This document shows, in pieces, positions 8,843 to 17,823 of a stretch of DNA of 64,000 nt. The position numbers were made by a program, and so were the translations under genes. The stretch's first letter is position 1. Each line of letters begins with the position of its first letter. The notes beneath the pieces are model-generated. The model was not told the origin of the DNA. It worked only from the letters and a program-made list of their open reading frames with translations, and ran no database searches. This DNA is from an uncultured Cytophagales bacterium (GTDB lineage: Bacteria; Bacteroidota; Bacteroidia; Cytophagales; Cyclobacteriaceae), in assembly GCA_913057175.1 (NCBI GenBank), contig CAJXNP010000013.1:186001-250000 (forward strand), written 5' to 3'.

Positions 8843-9835
8843 CTAACTCATCATGTAAAAATCAATACCTGGTTGATAGCCGTTTTTAGTCAAAAAATTA
8901 AATATTTCAACCCTTCCTTTCCTGTCACTGACGAAAGACAAAATAAATATATTTTTTGGGATTGACAGGTAATGATAAACCGGGGTTTGATTTGAGGAAG
9001 GATGAGGTTTCACATCGATATAACCTGCAATTTTTAAACCATGATCAGATAGGTACCTGGATTTTCGCCTCACGCTTTTTCCGGTTCCCCATACCAATAT
9101 TTCATTTTTTGAGGGAAAATGTTTTAAAAACCATTTGGTGAAGTATTTGGCTTTTATTTTGTAAAATGATTCAACGCTATATCGATCATTGTTTCGGGTG
9201 AGGCGACCAGAATGGTCTCTCCATTGAAGGACGTCTTCTGGTATTTTGCCAATTTTCATATTGTTTTCCAGCCATCGAAGGACAATCTCGTAATCTTCCG
9301 GAAACGGGCCGTCTTTATAAAGTCCAAACCGTTCAAAAACTTCTTTTCTCACCATCAATGATGGATTTGCTACCGGAGAGTCTACAAAACGATTGAGAAA
9401 AATATCTTCATGTGTTTTAAGTTGATTTAACCAATTGACATGAAGAAAATAACCTCGATTCTTAAGTTGATCACCCAAATATTGTATCTCACCGGAAACG
9501 ATAGCAAAATCGGGATTTTGTTTCAGGAAATCTACTTGAAGTTGTAGCCTGTGCAACGTCATGATATCATCAGAATCAATCCTTGAGATATAACGGCCAG
9601 AGGACTCCGTAATCGCCTTATTTACAGCTTTTATCAGGTCTGGTTGGTCAAAATGAAATCTTATGATCCGCTTATCTTTTATTTGCTCAATTGCTTGCAG
9701 TGTCGGTACATTACTACCATTCGTTACAATGATCAGCTCAAAATTCTGGTAAGATTGGTTTAAAATACTGTTGATACATTCCTGAATATATTCCTCCGCA
9801 TTCCAGACTGGTAAGATTATGCTGACTTCAGGCAT
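8843..9835 (-). CDS. Glycosyltransferase family 2 with C-terminal nucleotide-fold-like extension
   Basis: A 330-residue GT-A fold enzyme. The N-terminus (MPEVSIILPVWNAEEYIQEC) and the DXD-type metal site RIDSDD (about 95-100) are typical GT2. PFPEDYEIVLRW (about 178-189) is the ED motif with the probable catalytic base. After residue 245 comes an unusual tail, WGTGKSVRRKSRYL then KIAGYIDVKP, that resembles a Rossmann-like sugar-modifying or redox module. The start is 2 bases after the stop of the TonB-dependent receptor gene, so the pair is cotranscribed. The acceptor is unknown. Confidence 0.85.
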   Translation of the reverse strand: MPEVSIILPVWNAEEYIQECINSILNQSYQNFELIIVTNGSNVPTLQAIEQIKDKRIIRFHFDQPDLIKAVNKAITESSGRYISRIDSDDIMTLHRLQLQVDFLKQNPDFAIVSGEIQYLGDQLKNRGYFLHVNWLNQLKTHEDIFLNRFVDSPVANPSLMVRKEVFERFGLYKDGPFPEDYEIVLRWLENNMKIGKIPEDVLQWRDHSGRLTRNNDRYSVESFYKIKAKYFTKWFLKHFPSKNEILVWGTGKSVRRKSRYLSDHGLKIAGYIDVKPHPSSNQTPVYHYLSIPKNIFILSFVSDRKGRVEIFNFLTKNGYQPGIDFYMMS

Positions 9836-9837
9836 GA

Positions 9838-12219
9838 TTAAAAGGATGCCTTTAATGAAAGAATAAAATTGATGCCTGGCGCTGAAATTCCTGAAGAATA
9901 CGTTCGATAATTTTTGTCCAGAATGTTCTCCATTGTTGCATGAATATCCAGGTGTTTGGAGATCCTGTAATTTGATCGGACATTGAATGTAACCCAGGAA
10001 AGAGAGCCATCTGAAGTATACAAATGCGGCTTGTTTTGCTCCGATGGGGGAAGATCTTTATAAGCAATTTTGCCGTTGTACCTTGAGTAAAATTCAATTT
10101 TGGTTTTCCCTTTTTGAAAATAAAGAGAAGTTTTACCAAACAGAGGAGTAGTATGTCGAAGTGAGTTTCCTGTTTCCAGGTCCCTGCTTTTCATGTAGTT
10201 CAGATAGGTTTCAATTCCCCAGTGCTGAAAGAATTCAAATGAAAGTAGTACATCAAATCCATAAATTACGGCTTGTCCTGTATTGACGAGAGCCTGAACG
10301 TTGCTCAATTCTCCATTATAAATGATCGAATCCTGTCCATTAAAAGAAAAATTACTGCGAACCATGGCTTCGCGTAACCAGTTGTGAAAAACTGTTGATT
10401 TTAGCAAAACAGAGGGAGAAGGCCTCCATTCTGCACTTCCTTCCAGGTTGTACGAATATTCAGGTTTTAAATCAGGATTTGGAACCATTACACTTCCAGG
10501 TTCGGAATCAAAAACTTTGGCAATATCGTCGATATTGGGAGGCCTAAACCCGGATGAAGTCAATAAACTTAATTTTAATCGATTTTTTTGATACACCAGT
10601 CCAAGGTTACCAATATAAGATTGATTGTTGTTTTCAATAGAATTGAAAGGGAATTCAGAGCCATTTATTGCCGAATTCAAGGAGTAGTTATTATACCTCC
10701 CTCCGGCATTTAAAGTTAATAAGTCTTGTACCAAAGGATATTTCCAGTTGAAAAATGCCGAGAATGAATATGTCTGACTACCTCCATCCGGATATCGGGT
10801 AGAAGCATCCGATGTTTCACCTGTAGTAATGTTTTCTCTGAATGCTGTTGAAGTTACATCATTGTAGATATATTCCAGGCCATAATAGATCTTATGTTGA
10901 TGAAATTTTTTATCTGCTTCGAAATTAATAGAATATACAGTTACATTCTCTTTCTGGGTTTGCCTTGTATCATTCTGAAAACGACGACTATTTCGACTTT
11001 CTTTAAAATCCTGTCTGGCAAATGTAATGGAAGACTCATTCCAGAGCTTTGTATTGCCAGATAAGATTTTAAAACTGTTCATCATCCAGAATTGTGGTCC
11101 GTAGTACCATTCAGCGTAATCCGGAATGCCGTTTTCTTCAAGAACCAAACGATCATATCTTGGAATATCGTTGGTGTTGCTCAAATGAAATGAATATTGC
11201 ATGGAAAGTAAATTTCCCGGAGACCATTTGAATTTTTGGATGGTACTATATTGGTTAAATCCTGATGGTATTTGAATGTTGGGGTTTTTATTCGCTATCA
11301 CTGAATCTTTTACTATAATCCGTTCTACATAAAAGTCTCTCTTTCCAAAATCGGGATGATCTACCGGTCTTCTGCTTCCTGCCCTCAGATCATCATAACT
11401 ACTGTACGTAAATCCTCCAAACCAACCGAAATTTTTAGATAAAACTTCCCAGTTTGCATGAGCAGTTTTTTCGAGGTTTGCGGAAGAAAACCTAACCATT
11501 CCTTCTCCAGAAAAACTCTTCTTTCTCGTCAAATTTATTTCCCTGGTGTGAAAATCTATTACTCCGCCCAGCGCATCACTTCCGTACATCACAGACCCAG
11601 GGCCCAGGACTACTTCCGCTCCTTCCAGTACATTTGGATCTATATTGATAATATTTTGAAGGTTCCCCTCCCGGAAAATGGCATTATTCATCCGAATTCC
11701 ATCTACCACCAGCAAGACAGAATTGGCTGCAAACCCTCTTAACATCGGGCTTCCACCCCCCAATTGACTTTTCTGCACATAGATCTTTCCCGTCCCTTCC
11801 AGCAAATCAGCAGATGTTTGCGGTTGAGCAAACGAAACCGTCTTTGGAGAAATGGCTATTACTTCGCTTGGAAATTCCGTGGATTCCTGTTCCAGTTTGT
11901 TTGCAGAGATGACTACTTCATCTATTTGAATAATCTTGGGTTTTAAACTGATCGTGAAATTACTTTCAGCTAAGTCGGATTTATAAAATGATACAGATTT
12001 ATAGGAAGAGTGTTGAAAGTAAATTTGAGTGTTTTCGGGAAAAGATCCGATTGAAGCCAAACCGTCAATATTGGTCGTACTAAAATGAACGTAATCCGCA
12101 GTGTAAACAGCAACATCCTGGATTGGCAAATTTGATTCTGAATCGAATACGTGTATTTCTTGTGCAAAGGATGCATGCTGAATATTTAGAAAGACAAAGA
12201 ATAAAAATATATTTTTCAA
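9838..12219 (-). CDS. TonB-dependent outer-membrane receptor (heme/hemophore-type features)
   Basis: An outer-membrane barrel of about 793 residues. A signal peptide (KNIFLFFVFLNIQ...SFAQ) is followed by a carboxypeptidase-like domain, a plug domain (LRGFAANSVLLVVDGIRMNN; GPGSVMYGSDALGGVI) and a 22-strand-type barrel ending ISKHLDIHATMENILDKNYR and a C-terminal Phe. The GFRPPNIDD and NPDLKPEYS sequences correspond to the FRAP/NPNL region typical of heme and hemoglobin receptors, but the ligand is not proven. No ATG lies near the signal peptide. A TTG at 12217-12219 gives a normal N-terminus, and the longer frame back to 12240 runs into the -7 promoter box. A GT2 gene follows after 2 bases. 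Confidence 0.9.
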   Translation of the reverse strand: MKNIFLFFVFLNIQHASFAQEIHVFDSESNLPIQDVAVYTADYVHFSTTNIDGLASIGSFPENTQIYFQHSSYKSVSFYKSDLAESNFTISLKPKIIQIDEVVISANKLEQESTEFPSEVIAISPKTVSFAQPQTSADLLEGTGKIYVQKSQLGGGSPMLRGFAANSVLLVVDGIRMNNAIFREGNLQNIINIDPNVLEGAEVVLGPGSVMYGSDALGGVIDFHTREINLTRKKSFSGEGMVRFSSANLEKTAHANWEVLSKNFGWFGGFTYSSYDDLRAGSRRPVDHPDFGKRDFYVERIIVKDSVIANKNPNIQIPSGFNQYSTIQKFKWSPGNLLSMQYSFHLSNTNDIPRYDRLVLEENGIPDYAEWYYGPQFWMMNSFKILSGNTKLWNESSITFARQDFKESRNSRRFQNDTRQTQKENVTVYSINFEADKKFHQHKIYYGLEYIYNDVTSTAFRENITTGETSDASTRYPDGGSQTYSFSAFFNWKYPLVQDLLTLNAGGRYNNYSLNSAINGSEFPFNSIENNNQSYIGNLGLVYQKNRLKLSLLTSSGFRPPNIDDIAKVFDSEPGSVMVPNPDLKPEYSYNLEGSAEWRPSPSVLLKSTVFHNWLREAMVRSNFSFNGQDSIIYNGELSNVQALVNTGQAVIYGFDVLLSFEFFQHWGIETYLNYMKSRDLETGNSLRHTTPLFGKTSLYFQKGKTKIEFYSRYNGKIAYKDLPPSEQNKPHLYTSDGSLSWVTFNVRSNYRISKHLDIHATMENILDKNYRTYSSGISAPGINFILSLKASF

Positions 12220-12237
12220 ACCAGTGGATTCAGTTTG

Positions 12238-12267
12238 CAAATATAATTATGAAGTGAACCTGGTCAA
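12238..12267 (-). promoter_or_regulatory. Bacteroidota-type promoter of the TonB receptor / GT2 operon
   Basis: Reading the minus strand, TTG (12267-12265) is followed after 19 bases by TATATTTG (12245-12238), a full match to the -33/-7 consensus TTG-N19-TAnnTTTG used by the Bacteroidota primary sigma factor. Transcription would begin near 12231, leaving about 12 bases before the proposed TTG start codon at 12219. Confidence 0.7.
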
Positions 12268-12310
12268 GCGCTGGATTTGATAGGAGGTATTTTGTTAGCA
12301 AAAAGGCTGT

Positions 12311-12679
12311 CTAAGGATTGATCAAGATTTTTTCAACAAACTGATCTTTTCCGGTATTGATCTTAACCAGGTAAAGTCCCGGTTTTTTCAGCTTTAAATC
12401 AAAAGAGATACCAGCAAAAAGTCCTGTAAAAGTTTTTTCAAAAACCATGGAACCATTGAGGTCATAAATGGTTAGGTTGAATTCGTCTACCCCCTCATCT
12501 TTGATATTTAGCTTAAATGATCCTTTAGACGGATTTGGATAGAATTCTATCAGATCCTTGAGTTTCTTATCATTGAGGGTAGAATTTGAGGTTTCATCTG
12601 CGTGAAAAACAGACTGGCTAAATGAATCACCTGTCACAGTGAGAAATGCTGCAACTAATATGTAGACAAAATATTTCAT
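12311..12679 (-). CDS. Very small type IX secretion (T9SS) C-terminal-domain protein
   Basis: A 122-residue protein consisting of a signal peptide (ending DSFSQ), about 25 linker residues and a complete type A T9SS sorting domain: FYPNPSKGSFKLNI, then EFNLTIYDLNGSMVF and a final PGLYLVKINTG...VEKILINP. There is no cargo domain. Such proteins are normally much larger, so this is either a sorting-domain remnant or a minimal surface protein. It lies 65 bases downstream of the DUF3570 gene on the same strand and may be read through from that cluster. Confidence 0.82.
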   Translation of the reverse strand: MKYFVYILVAAFLTVTGDSFSQSVFHADETSNSTLNDKKLKDLIEFYPNPSKGSFKLNIKDEGVDEFNLTIYDLNGSMVFEKTFTGLFAGISFDLKLKKPGLYLVKINTGKDQFVEKILINP

Positions 12680-12744
12680 TTAGCACCAAAAAATTTTGAT
12701 AAAAATAATCAAATAGCATCACGAATACAATTAATTATCTTTTT

Positions 12745-13944
12745 CTAGTACAAAAAGCCAATATTTAAACTGAAAATGTGCGCCCGAAGACCATTGCTCC
12801 TCCAATATTGCCCGTACCTGAACTCAACGGTTCTGAACTTTACTTTTGTCATGCTTTCGCTTTTTCCGTCTCTGATAATGCCGGTTGGAGGTGAATACCT
12901 AAGGCCTCCGCCAAGCATATTGGAATGAAATGATCCTAAGTCATTGTCAGAGGTGTAATAGGTTCCGCCTGGTTCATGCATGCTAAATGGCGCAAAATAC
13001 CTGGATGAATTTTGAACATAAAACCGGTAATACGGATAAATGGAAAAGAAATTGTTGATTTTCCAAGGTGTCTCGAGATTGATGGTATGAGCGCGTAATC
13101 CAAAATTGTCAAAATAAAATCTATAAAAAGATCTGATAATTAACCAATCATTCAAATAATAATTGAGCCTGCCTATTAATGGAAACCTGATTTTCCTTCC
13201 TGGCAATCGTTCCAGGTCCGGAGCCTCAATATCCCTAAAATAGACCCTGTGATAGGGAGTTGACAACAAACCCCATTGATAAATGACTCCAGCACTAAAA
13301 CCGACCTGCATTCTCCTGTTAATAACCTGGTTGAGTGTGGTAGAAAAGTCAACCGTATATCGGGAATTTCCATCGAGTGGGGTGGTTGAAAATCGTATTT
13401 CCCTGGGGTAAAGCTTCGATAAATTGTAGTAAGGTGCCCAGATGTCATAATTAAATAAGCCATTAAAGGTCAAAGATCTGTTATTGTCTTTTGAAAATTT
13501 TGTGAATGAATATCCCAGCCCCGCGGACATAAAATTCAGTTGCATATTTCCGCGGAAATTTACAGATCTAGCAATATTCTTTGCTGTATCCTGTTTGATA
13601 ATGGATCCTTCCAGTAAAAATGAAAGATTGTGGTAGGATGCTGATGATATCGTATTTGGATCGATTTTATCACTTGAAGCTGAAGTGTAATGACTTACAC
13701 CACCAGTTAATTCAACACTTTTATTGTCTTTTAGAGGAATGTTAACGATGATCAAACTGGCAATATCTGTTAATTCTTCGGTTCCCTGCCCACCCGTTAC
13801 AGCTGAACTATCTCCTTCCTGAGTATAATAGCTGAACAGAAAGTCAATTTCTATAGGAGGTAGATTATTGTCTTTTTTTGTTTGCGCAACCAAATGAACA
13901 GATTGCATCAGAAAGAGGATCAATATGATCAATTGCAACCGCAT
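12745..13944 (-). CDS. DUF3570 outer-membrane beta-barrel-like protein
   Basis: A 399-residue exported protein with a signal peptide ending HLVAQ and the full DUF3570 pattern: an early FSYYTQEGDSSAVTGGQGTE segment, amphipathic strands with alternating aromatics throughout (YNLSKLYPREIRFST, YYLNDWLIIRSFYRFYFDNFG) and a C-terminal strand ending IFSLNIGFLY, suggesting an outer-membrane barrel. The gene overlaps the preceding DUF4266 gene by 16 bases, so translation is coupled. In other bacteria DUF3570 is found next to DUF4266, ApbE and thioredoxin-like genes, as here; the joint function has not been defined to my knowledge. Confidence 0.85.
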   Translation of the reverse strand: MRLQLIILILFLMQSVHLVAQTKKDNNLPPIEIDFLFSYYTQEGDSSAVTGGQGTEELTDIASLIIVNIPLKDNKSVELTGGVSHYTSASSDKIDPNTISSASYHNLSFLLEGSIIKQDTAKNIARSVNFRGNMQLNFMSAGLGYSFTKFSKDNNRSLTFNGLFNYDIWAPYYNLSKLYPREIRFSTTPLDGNSRYTVDFSTTLNQVINRRMQVGFSAGVIYQWGLLSTPYHRVYFRDIEAPDLERLPGRKIRFPLIGRLNYYLNDWLIIRSFYRFYFDNFGLRAHTINLETPWKINNFFSIYPYYRFYVQNSSRYFAPFSMHEPGGTYYTSDNDLGSFHSNMLGGGLRYSPPTGIIRDGKSESMTKVKFRTVEFRYGQYWRSNGLRAHIFSLNIGFLY

Positions 13945-14147
13945 CCGCTTCCCGAGTTACCGTTTGTCCCTCCTACTGCTCCCTCGCGATAGGATTGAAA
14001 ATTAGATTCGAACACTTCTACCTTCCGGTTTTCCAATTTCATCTCATCATCATTGAGATGAGCCTTTTGATATTCTTTGACAGAAACGCAGCCGGGTGTC
14101 CATTGTAAAGTGATGAAAATGAGGAACAGGAAAATTAACTTTTTCAT
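13929..14147 (-). CDS. DUF4266 small lipoprotein with GCGC tail
   Basis: A 72-residue protein. An upstream in-frame ATG at 14174 would add nine non-signal residues; the ATG at 14147 gives a clean signal peptide (MKKLIFLFLIFITLQWTPGC) and is chosen. Cys20 is the likely lipidated residue. The C-terminus is GGTNGNSGSGCGCN, the Gly-rich double-Cys ending (Cys69, Cys71) characteristic of DUF4266. Two cysteines at the extreme C-terminus next to a thioredoxin gene suggest redox chemistry, metal binding or covalent modification, but nothing here proves it. The gene overlaps DUF3570 by 16 bases. Confidence 0.82.
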   Translation of the reverse strand: MKKLIFLFLIFITLQWTPGCVSVKEYQKAHLNDDEMKLENRKVEVFESNFQSYREGAVGGTNGNSGSGCGCN

Positions 14148-14203
14148 AGGTTGATAAATGCGACAATTTAACATTCCATATTGAATTCGATATGTTTTGT
14201 CTA

Positions 14204-15184
14204 TTAATAAAAGTTTAATTTCATGCCCTTCGATTGCCAGAATTGATTTTTTTCATCAATGATCAGGCATTCAACATTTTTCAGTTTGCTAATCAACTTC
14301 AGACCTTCACCTACTCCCAGAATGAATACTGATGTTGCCAATGCATCCGATAATTCAGCATCCGGAGAAATTATGGTCACACTTTTAACCCCTTCGGAAG
14401 GATAACCGGTGCGAGGATCGATAATGTGTGTATATTTCTTTCCATCTATTTCAATAAATTTTTCATAATTACCGGAGGTCACAACACTAACATTTTTCAC
14501 CTCGATCCACCCAGTATATTTTTCTTTTTTATCAGGATCTGCGATGCCGATTTTCCACCCTTTATTTTCAATAGTATGGCCCCAGGTTGTCAGATCACCG
14601 CCAGCGTTTACCATGCCATTTTTTATTCCAAGACTTCGCATGATTGCTTTGGCCCGATTTGCAGAATAACCTTTCCCAATTGCCCCGAAACCAATTTTCA
14701 TTCCCGGAATAGAAAGGAAAACAGAGCAATTCGCTGCGTCAAGGATGATATTTTTGTAATTGACTAATTTCCGGGTAGAGTCGATTTTCTGTTGGGAGGG
14801 GAGCTGTTTTCCGTTTTCAATATTCCAAAGTTTGCCCAACGGCCCGAAAGAAATATCAAAAACGCCATTGGTTAGCTCAGATACTTTTAGACTTCGGCCA
14901 ATCAAATCAAACAATTCCCTGTCGACAACGACTGGCTTATTACCTGCATTTGTATTAATCTCACTGGTCTGAGATTGAGGATCCCATGAAGAAATAAGTT
15001 TTTCGATTCTATGGATTTCTTCAATTCCCTTTACGACAGCTTTCTCTGCTACCCTGACATTTTCATGAATGGCAGTGAGCTCATATCGTGAACCCATTAA
15101 TATTAAGACGGAATCAAACTGGTGATTTTGGGCAAAGATGGGATGTGCTAGAAAAAGGAAAATGGTATAATTTAGTATTTTCAA
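14204..15184 (-). CDS. apbE: ApbE-family FAD:protein FMN transferase
   Basis: A 326-residue ApbE, which transfers FMN from FAD to Ser/Thr of extracytoplasmic proteins using Mg2+. A signal peptide (ending IFAQ) places it in the periplasm. Conserved segments are GFGAIGKGYSANRAK, VNAGGDLTTWG, THIIDPRTGYP and DALATSVFILG, with the metal-binding Asp in the last. The length is normal. No protein with the usual flavinylation motif (FMN-binding domain, DgxtxAT) is encoded in this cluster, so the substrate is either elsewhere or a cluster member with an atypical site. The start is 2 bases after the thioredoxin gene stop. Confidence 0.92.
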   Translation of the reverse strand: MKILNYTIFLFLAHPIFAQNHQFDSVLILMGSRYELTAIHENVRVAEKAVVKGIEEIHRIEKLISSWDPQSQTSEINTNAGNKPVVVDRELFDLIGRSLKVSELTNGVFDISFGPLGKLWNIENGKQLPSQQKIDSTRKLVNYKNIILDAANCSVFLSIPGMKIGFGAIGKGYSANRAKAIMRSLGIKNGMVNAGGDLTTWGHTIENKGWKIGIADPDKKEKYTGWIEVKNVSVVTSGNYEKFIEIDGKKYTHIIDPRTGYPSEGVKSVTIISPDAELSDALATSVFILGVGEGLKLISKLKNVECLIIDEKNQFWQSKGMKLNFY

Positions 15185-15186
15185 TT

Positions 15187-15621
15187 TTAATCAGATGATT
15201 GGTCAATTATTTTGACGAATTCCTCAACAGATTGATAATTGTACCCTGTTTTTTTGATAACAACTCCTTCCGAATCAATAATAACCAGAAGCGGAAATTC
15301 TCCTGATGAATTATATTTTTCAGCTAGTTTTTCGTTGTGTTGCTCTTGCTCCTTGCTTAACCCGTTCTTTTTTAATCGGGGAAAATCCGCCTGAATAAGA
15401 ACATAATTCTCGTTTATGTATTGACTGAATTCTTCTGAATCCAGGATATTGTTTTTCAGCTGAATACACGGCTTACACCAATCCGAACCACTGAAATAAA
15501 TAAGGATGTTTTTATTCTCTTCTTTTGCCTTTATTTTAGCCATGTTAAAATCCGTCAACCAAACTACGGGGTTGTAAATGACTATAAATGCGAAGAATAG
15601 TGCTGAAAATAATTGAGTCAT
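15187..15621 (-). CDS. Thioredoxin-fold protein, exported
   Basis: A 144-residue thioredoxin-like protein with an N-terminal signal or anchor (MTQLFSALFFAFIVIY). The active site is SDWCKPCIQLK (Cys49, Cys52), the cis-Pro region is GEFPLLVIID, and the fold resembles the thioredoxin_7/DUF255-like group. It is probably a periplasmic thiol oxidoreductase. It is the first gene of the cluster with ApbE, DUF4266 and DUF3570. The terminal cysteines of DUF4266 are a plausible substrate (inference). Confidence 0.85.
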   Translation of the reverse strand: MTQLFSALFFAFIVIYNPVVWLTDFNMAKIKAKEENKNILIYFSGSDWCKPCIQLKNNILDSEEFSQYINENYVLIQADFPRLKKNGLSKEQEQHNEKLAEKYNSSGEFPLLVIIDSEGVVIKKTGYNYQSVEEFVKIIDQSSD

Positions 15622-15668
15622 ATTTTAAGTGTTGCAGTAATCAAAAAGTAACCCAATGAAACTAAACC

Positions 15669-17258
15669 ATGCCCAATTTAAAAATAAATAATGCTGTATT
15701 TATTTTTTTTATAGCATTTGTCATTTGCATTCAAAACATCTGGGGGCCTGATATTTACATTTTGGATGAGGCCAAAAATGCAACATGTGCCCGAGAGCTC
15801 ATGGAGTCAAATGATCACATTGTTCCGACTTTTAATGGACAATTGAGGACAGATAAGCCACCGCTTCATTATTATTTTATGATGGTGAGCTATAAGATTT
15901 TTGGGGTAAATGAGTTTGGCTCCCGCTTTTTTTCTGCTCTTTTCGGGGCTTTAACAGTATTGATTACCTATTTATTCGCAAGGAAGCTTTTAAATAGATC
16001 TGTCGCATTTATCGCTGCATTGGCATTGGTTTCTTCCCTTCATTTTGCACTTCAATTTCACCTTGCCGTACCCGATCCCTTTCTGGTTTTCTTCACGACT
16101 CTGGCTGGGTTTGCTTTTATTGATGGATATATCAACCAGGATAGAAGATTTACTTACCTGGCATATGCTTCCATAGGATTTGGGATTTTGGCGAAAGGCC
16201 CGATTGCCATTGCTTTGCCAGGTTTTGCCGTGTTGTTGTTTATCCTTTTGTCCAGAAATTTTAACCTCAAAACAATATTCGGTTTTCGCCCTGTGTCAGG
16301 ACTTATGTTGTCATTTCTCATTGCATTGCCCTGGTATATTTTGGTTGGTTTGAAAACAGATGGCGCGTGGATAAAGGGATTTCTCTTTGATCATAACATC
16401 AACCGGTTTAGTGATCCACAGGAAGGACATGGGGGCACATTTTTCACCACATGGATTTTTGTTTTAGTAGGAATGCTCCCCGGGTCAGTTTTTATTATAC
16501 AATGCTATCGGAATTGGTGGAAGGAGAGAGGCAATACATTTCTTTTCTTTTGTGGAATATTTGCATCGGTTGTCATTGTGTTTTTTTCGTTGGCTGATAC
16601 GAGATTGCCGAATTATACCGTTCCGGCTTATCCGTTTTTAGCGATCCTTTTCGGAGCGTATTTAAACAAATCGCTAAATGGAGAGAAAAGCATAAAGTGG
16701 TTCAAATTTAGCTTGATCGTGCTTTTTATCATTTATCTGATCATTCCCTTCAGTATCTATTTTGGGTTAGGGGCTGACACAAGATTTATGCATCTGCAAA
16801 GCCTTTCCGTTTACTTTTCAATAATGGGCCTATTTGCATTAGCAGGATTTTACCAGTTGTGGAAAGGTAAAAAAAGCAAGGCTTTGGGAATTGCTGCAAC
16901 AGGTTTTATCGTGTTTTCTTCGTTGCTATTAAATGTTGCGTATCCTAAGGTAAACCAGCTAAATCCTGTTCATGCATTTTTGGAGGAGGCGGATACCACC
17001 AGGCCAATGATTTATTTCCAGCGCATGAATCCCGCCATCGTTTTTCATTTGAAAAGGGTCGTCGATCATGCAGAAACCATCGACCAGGTAAAATCCATGA
17101 TGGAGGCCGATCCGGATGCTTACCTGATCACCCGAAGCGACTACGCAGACGAAATCCGGTCAAATTTTAATTTCCGGGAGGTATTCAATGAACGGGAATT
17201 GTTTGAGCCAAAGGAGATTGTGGTGTTTGAAAGGCAATCATTTATTCCGAAACATTAA
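15669..17258 (+). CDS. ArnT-like membrane glycosyltransferase (GT83/PMT superfamily)
   Basis: A 529-residue polytopic membrane protein with about 11-12 helices. The first periplasmic loop carries the signature YILDEAKNATCARELMES, with the acidic residue expected to bind metal or catalyse, followed by TDKPPLHYYFMMVSYKIFG. GILAKGPIA and ALPWYILVG are further family motifs. Relatives transfer sugars from polyprenyl phosphate to lipid A or other envelope acceptors. The acceptor here is unknown. It is divergent from the thioredoxin gene, sharing a 47-base upstream region. Confidence 0.88.
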   Translation: MPNLKINNAVFIFFIAFVICIQNIWGPDIYILDEAKNATCARELMESNDHIVPTFNGQLRTDKPPLHYYFMMVSYKIFGVNEFGSRFFSALFGALTVLITYLFARKLLNRSVAFIAALALVSSLHFALQFHLAVPDPFLVFFTTLAGFAFIDGYINQDRRFTYLAYASIGFGILAKGPIAIALPGFAVLLFILLSRNFNLKTIFGFRPVSGLMLSFLIALPWYILVGLKTDGAWIKGFLFDHNINRFSDPQEGHGGTFFTTWIFVLVGMLPGSVFIIQCYRNWWKERGNTFLFFCGIFASVVIVFFSLADTRLPNYTVPAYPFLAILFGAYLNKSLNGEKSIKWFKFSLIVLFIIYLIIPFSIYFGLGADTRFMHLQSLSVYFSIMGLFALAGFYQLWKGKKSKALGIAATGFIVFSSLLLNVAYPKVNQLNPVHAFLEEADTTRPMIYFQRMNPAIVFHLKRVVDHAETIDQVKSMMEADPDAYLITRSDYADEIRSNFNFREVFNERELFEPKEIVVFERQSFIPKH

Positions 17259-17403
17259 TTTATTTCTTCTATTTGTCTCCTATTGACCTTCTAAATACTT
17301 TCGTCAAACTTTTGAAACTATTTTCATGTTCTCCCAATACTTGGCACAATTCAGCCTCGTTAATAATTTAAAGTGTTATGTACAATAAAATTCTAATTGT
17401 AAA

Positions 17404-17634
17404 ATGAAAAACGTTAATAATTACTTTCTTGGCATTTTAGTAGTTTGCTTGTTATCGGGTATTTTTCTTTTGCTTAGCATATTTGCCTTGCAAGATATTT
17501 ATTCAGGTAGTGGTGCGGAATTTACTTCAGAATGGAATCTGGTAAAACTAAATTATGTCGTGACAGGCCTTCTTTACCTGTTTATCATTTATACTTTCTT
17601 CAAATTCAGGAATTCCCTAAAAAATTCTCGCTAA
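17404..17634 (+). CDS. Small two-helix membrane protein
   Basis: A 76-residue protein with two predicted membrane helices (residues 7-28, LGILVVCLLSGIFLLLSIFAL, and 50-66, VVTGLLYLFIIYTFFKF) joined by a polar loop and ending in a basic tail. No family is recognised. It is listed because the frame begins at ATG with a typical membrane protein composition and ends before a strong terminator. It could be spurious. Confidence 0.5.
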   Translation: MKNVNNYFLGILVVCLLSGIFLLLSIFALQDIYSGSGAEFTSEWNLVKLNYVVTGLLYLFIIYTFFKFRNSLKNSR

Positions 17635-17746
17635 AAGAATTTACAATTCAACTAACCAAATCCATGAAAAAATTAGGCCTAAATTTGTTATTAGAACTTC
17701 GTAATGAGAGTGTAATTCACAATAGGTCAACAATTTTGGGTCAAAG

Positions 17747-17775
17747 AAAAAGGCCAGCTCGAACCTGGCCTTTTT
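17747..17775. terminator. Bidirectional intrinsic terminator
   Basis: A perfect 11-base stem AAAAAGGCCAG / CTGGCCTTTTT with a 7-base loop. It has A- and T-tracts on the two sides and so can act in both directions. It sits between the small membrane protein gene (plus) and the end of the caspase operon (minus). Confidence 0.85.
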
Positions 17776-17823
17776 CATCTGCAACCTACTCCTAGGTTAC
17801 AACCTACTCGTTTAATCCACAGT

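Noticed and set aside
14148-14174. Longer start for the DUF4266 protein
   Set aside because: The added residues break the signal peptide; the ATG at 14147 is the normal start.
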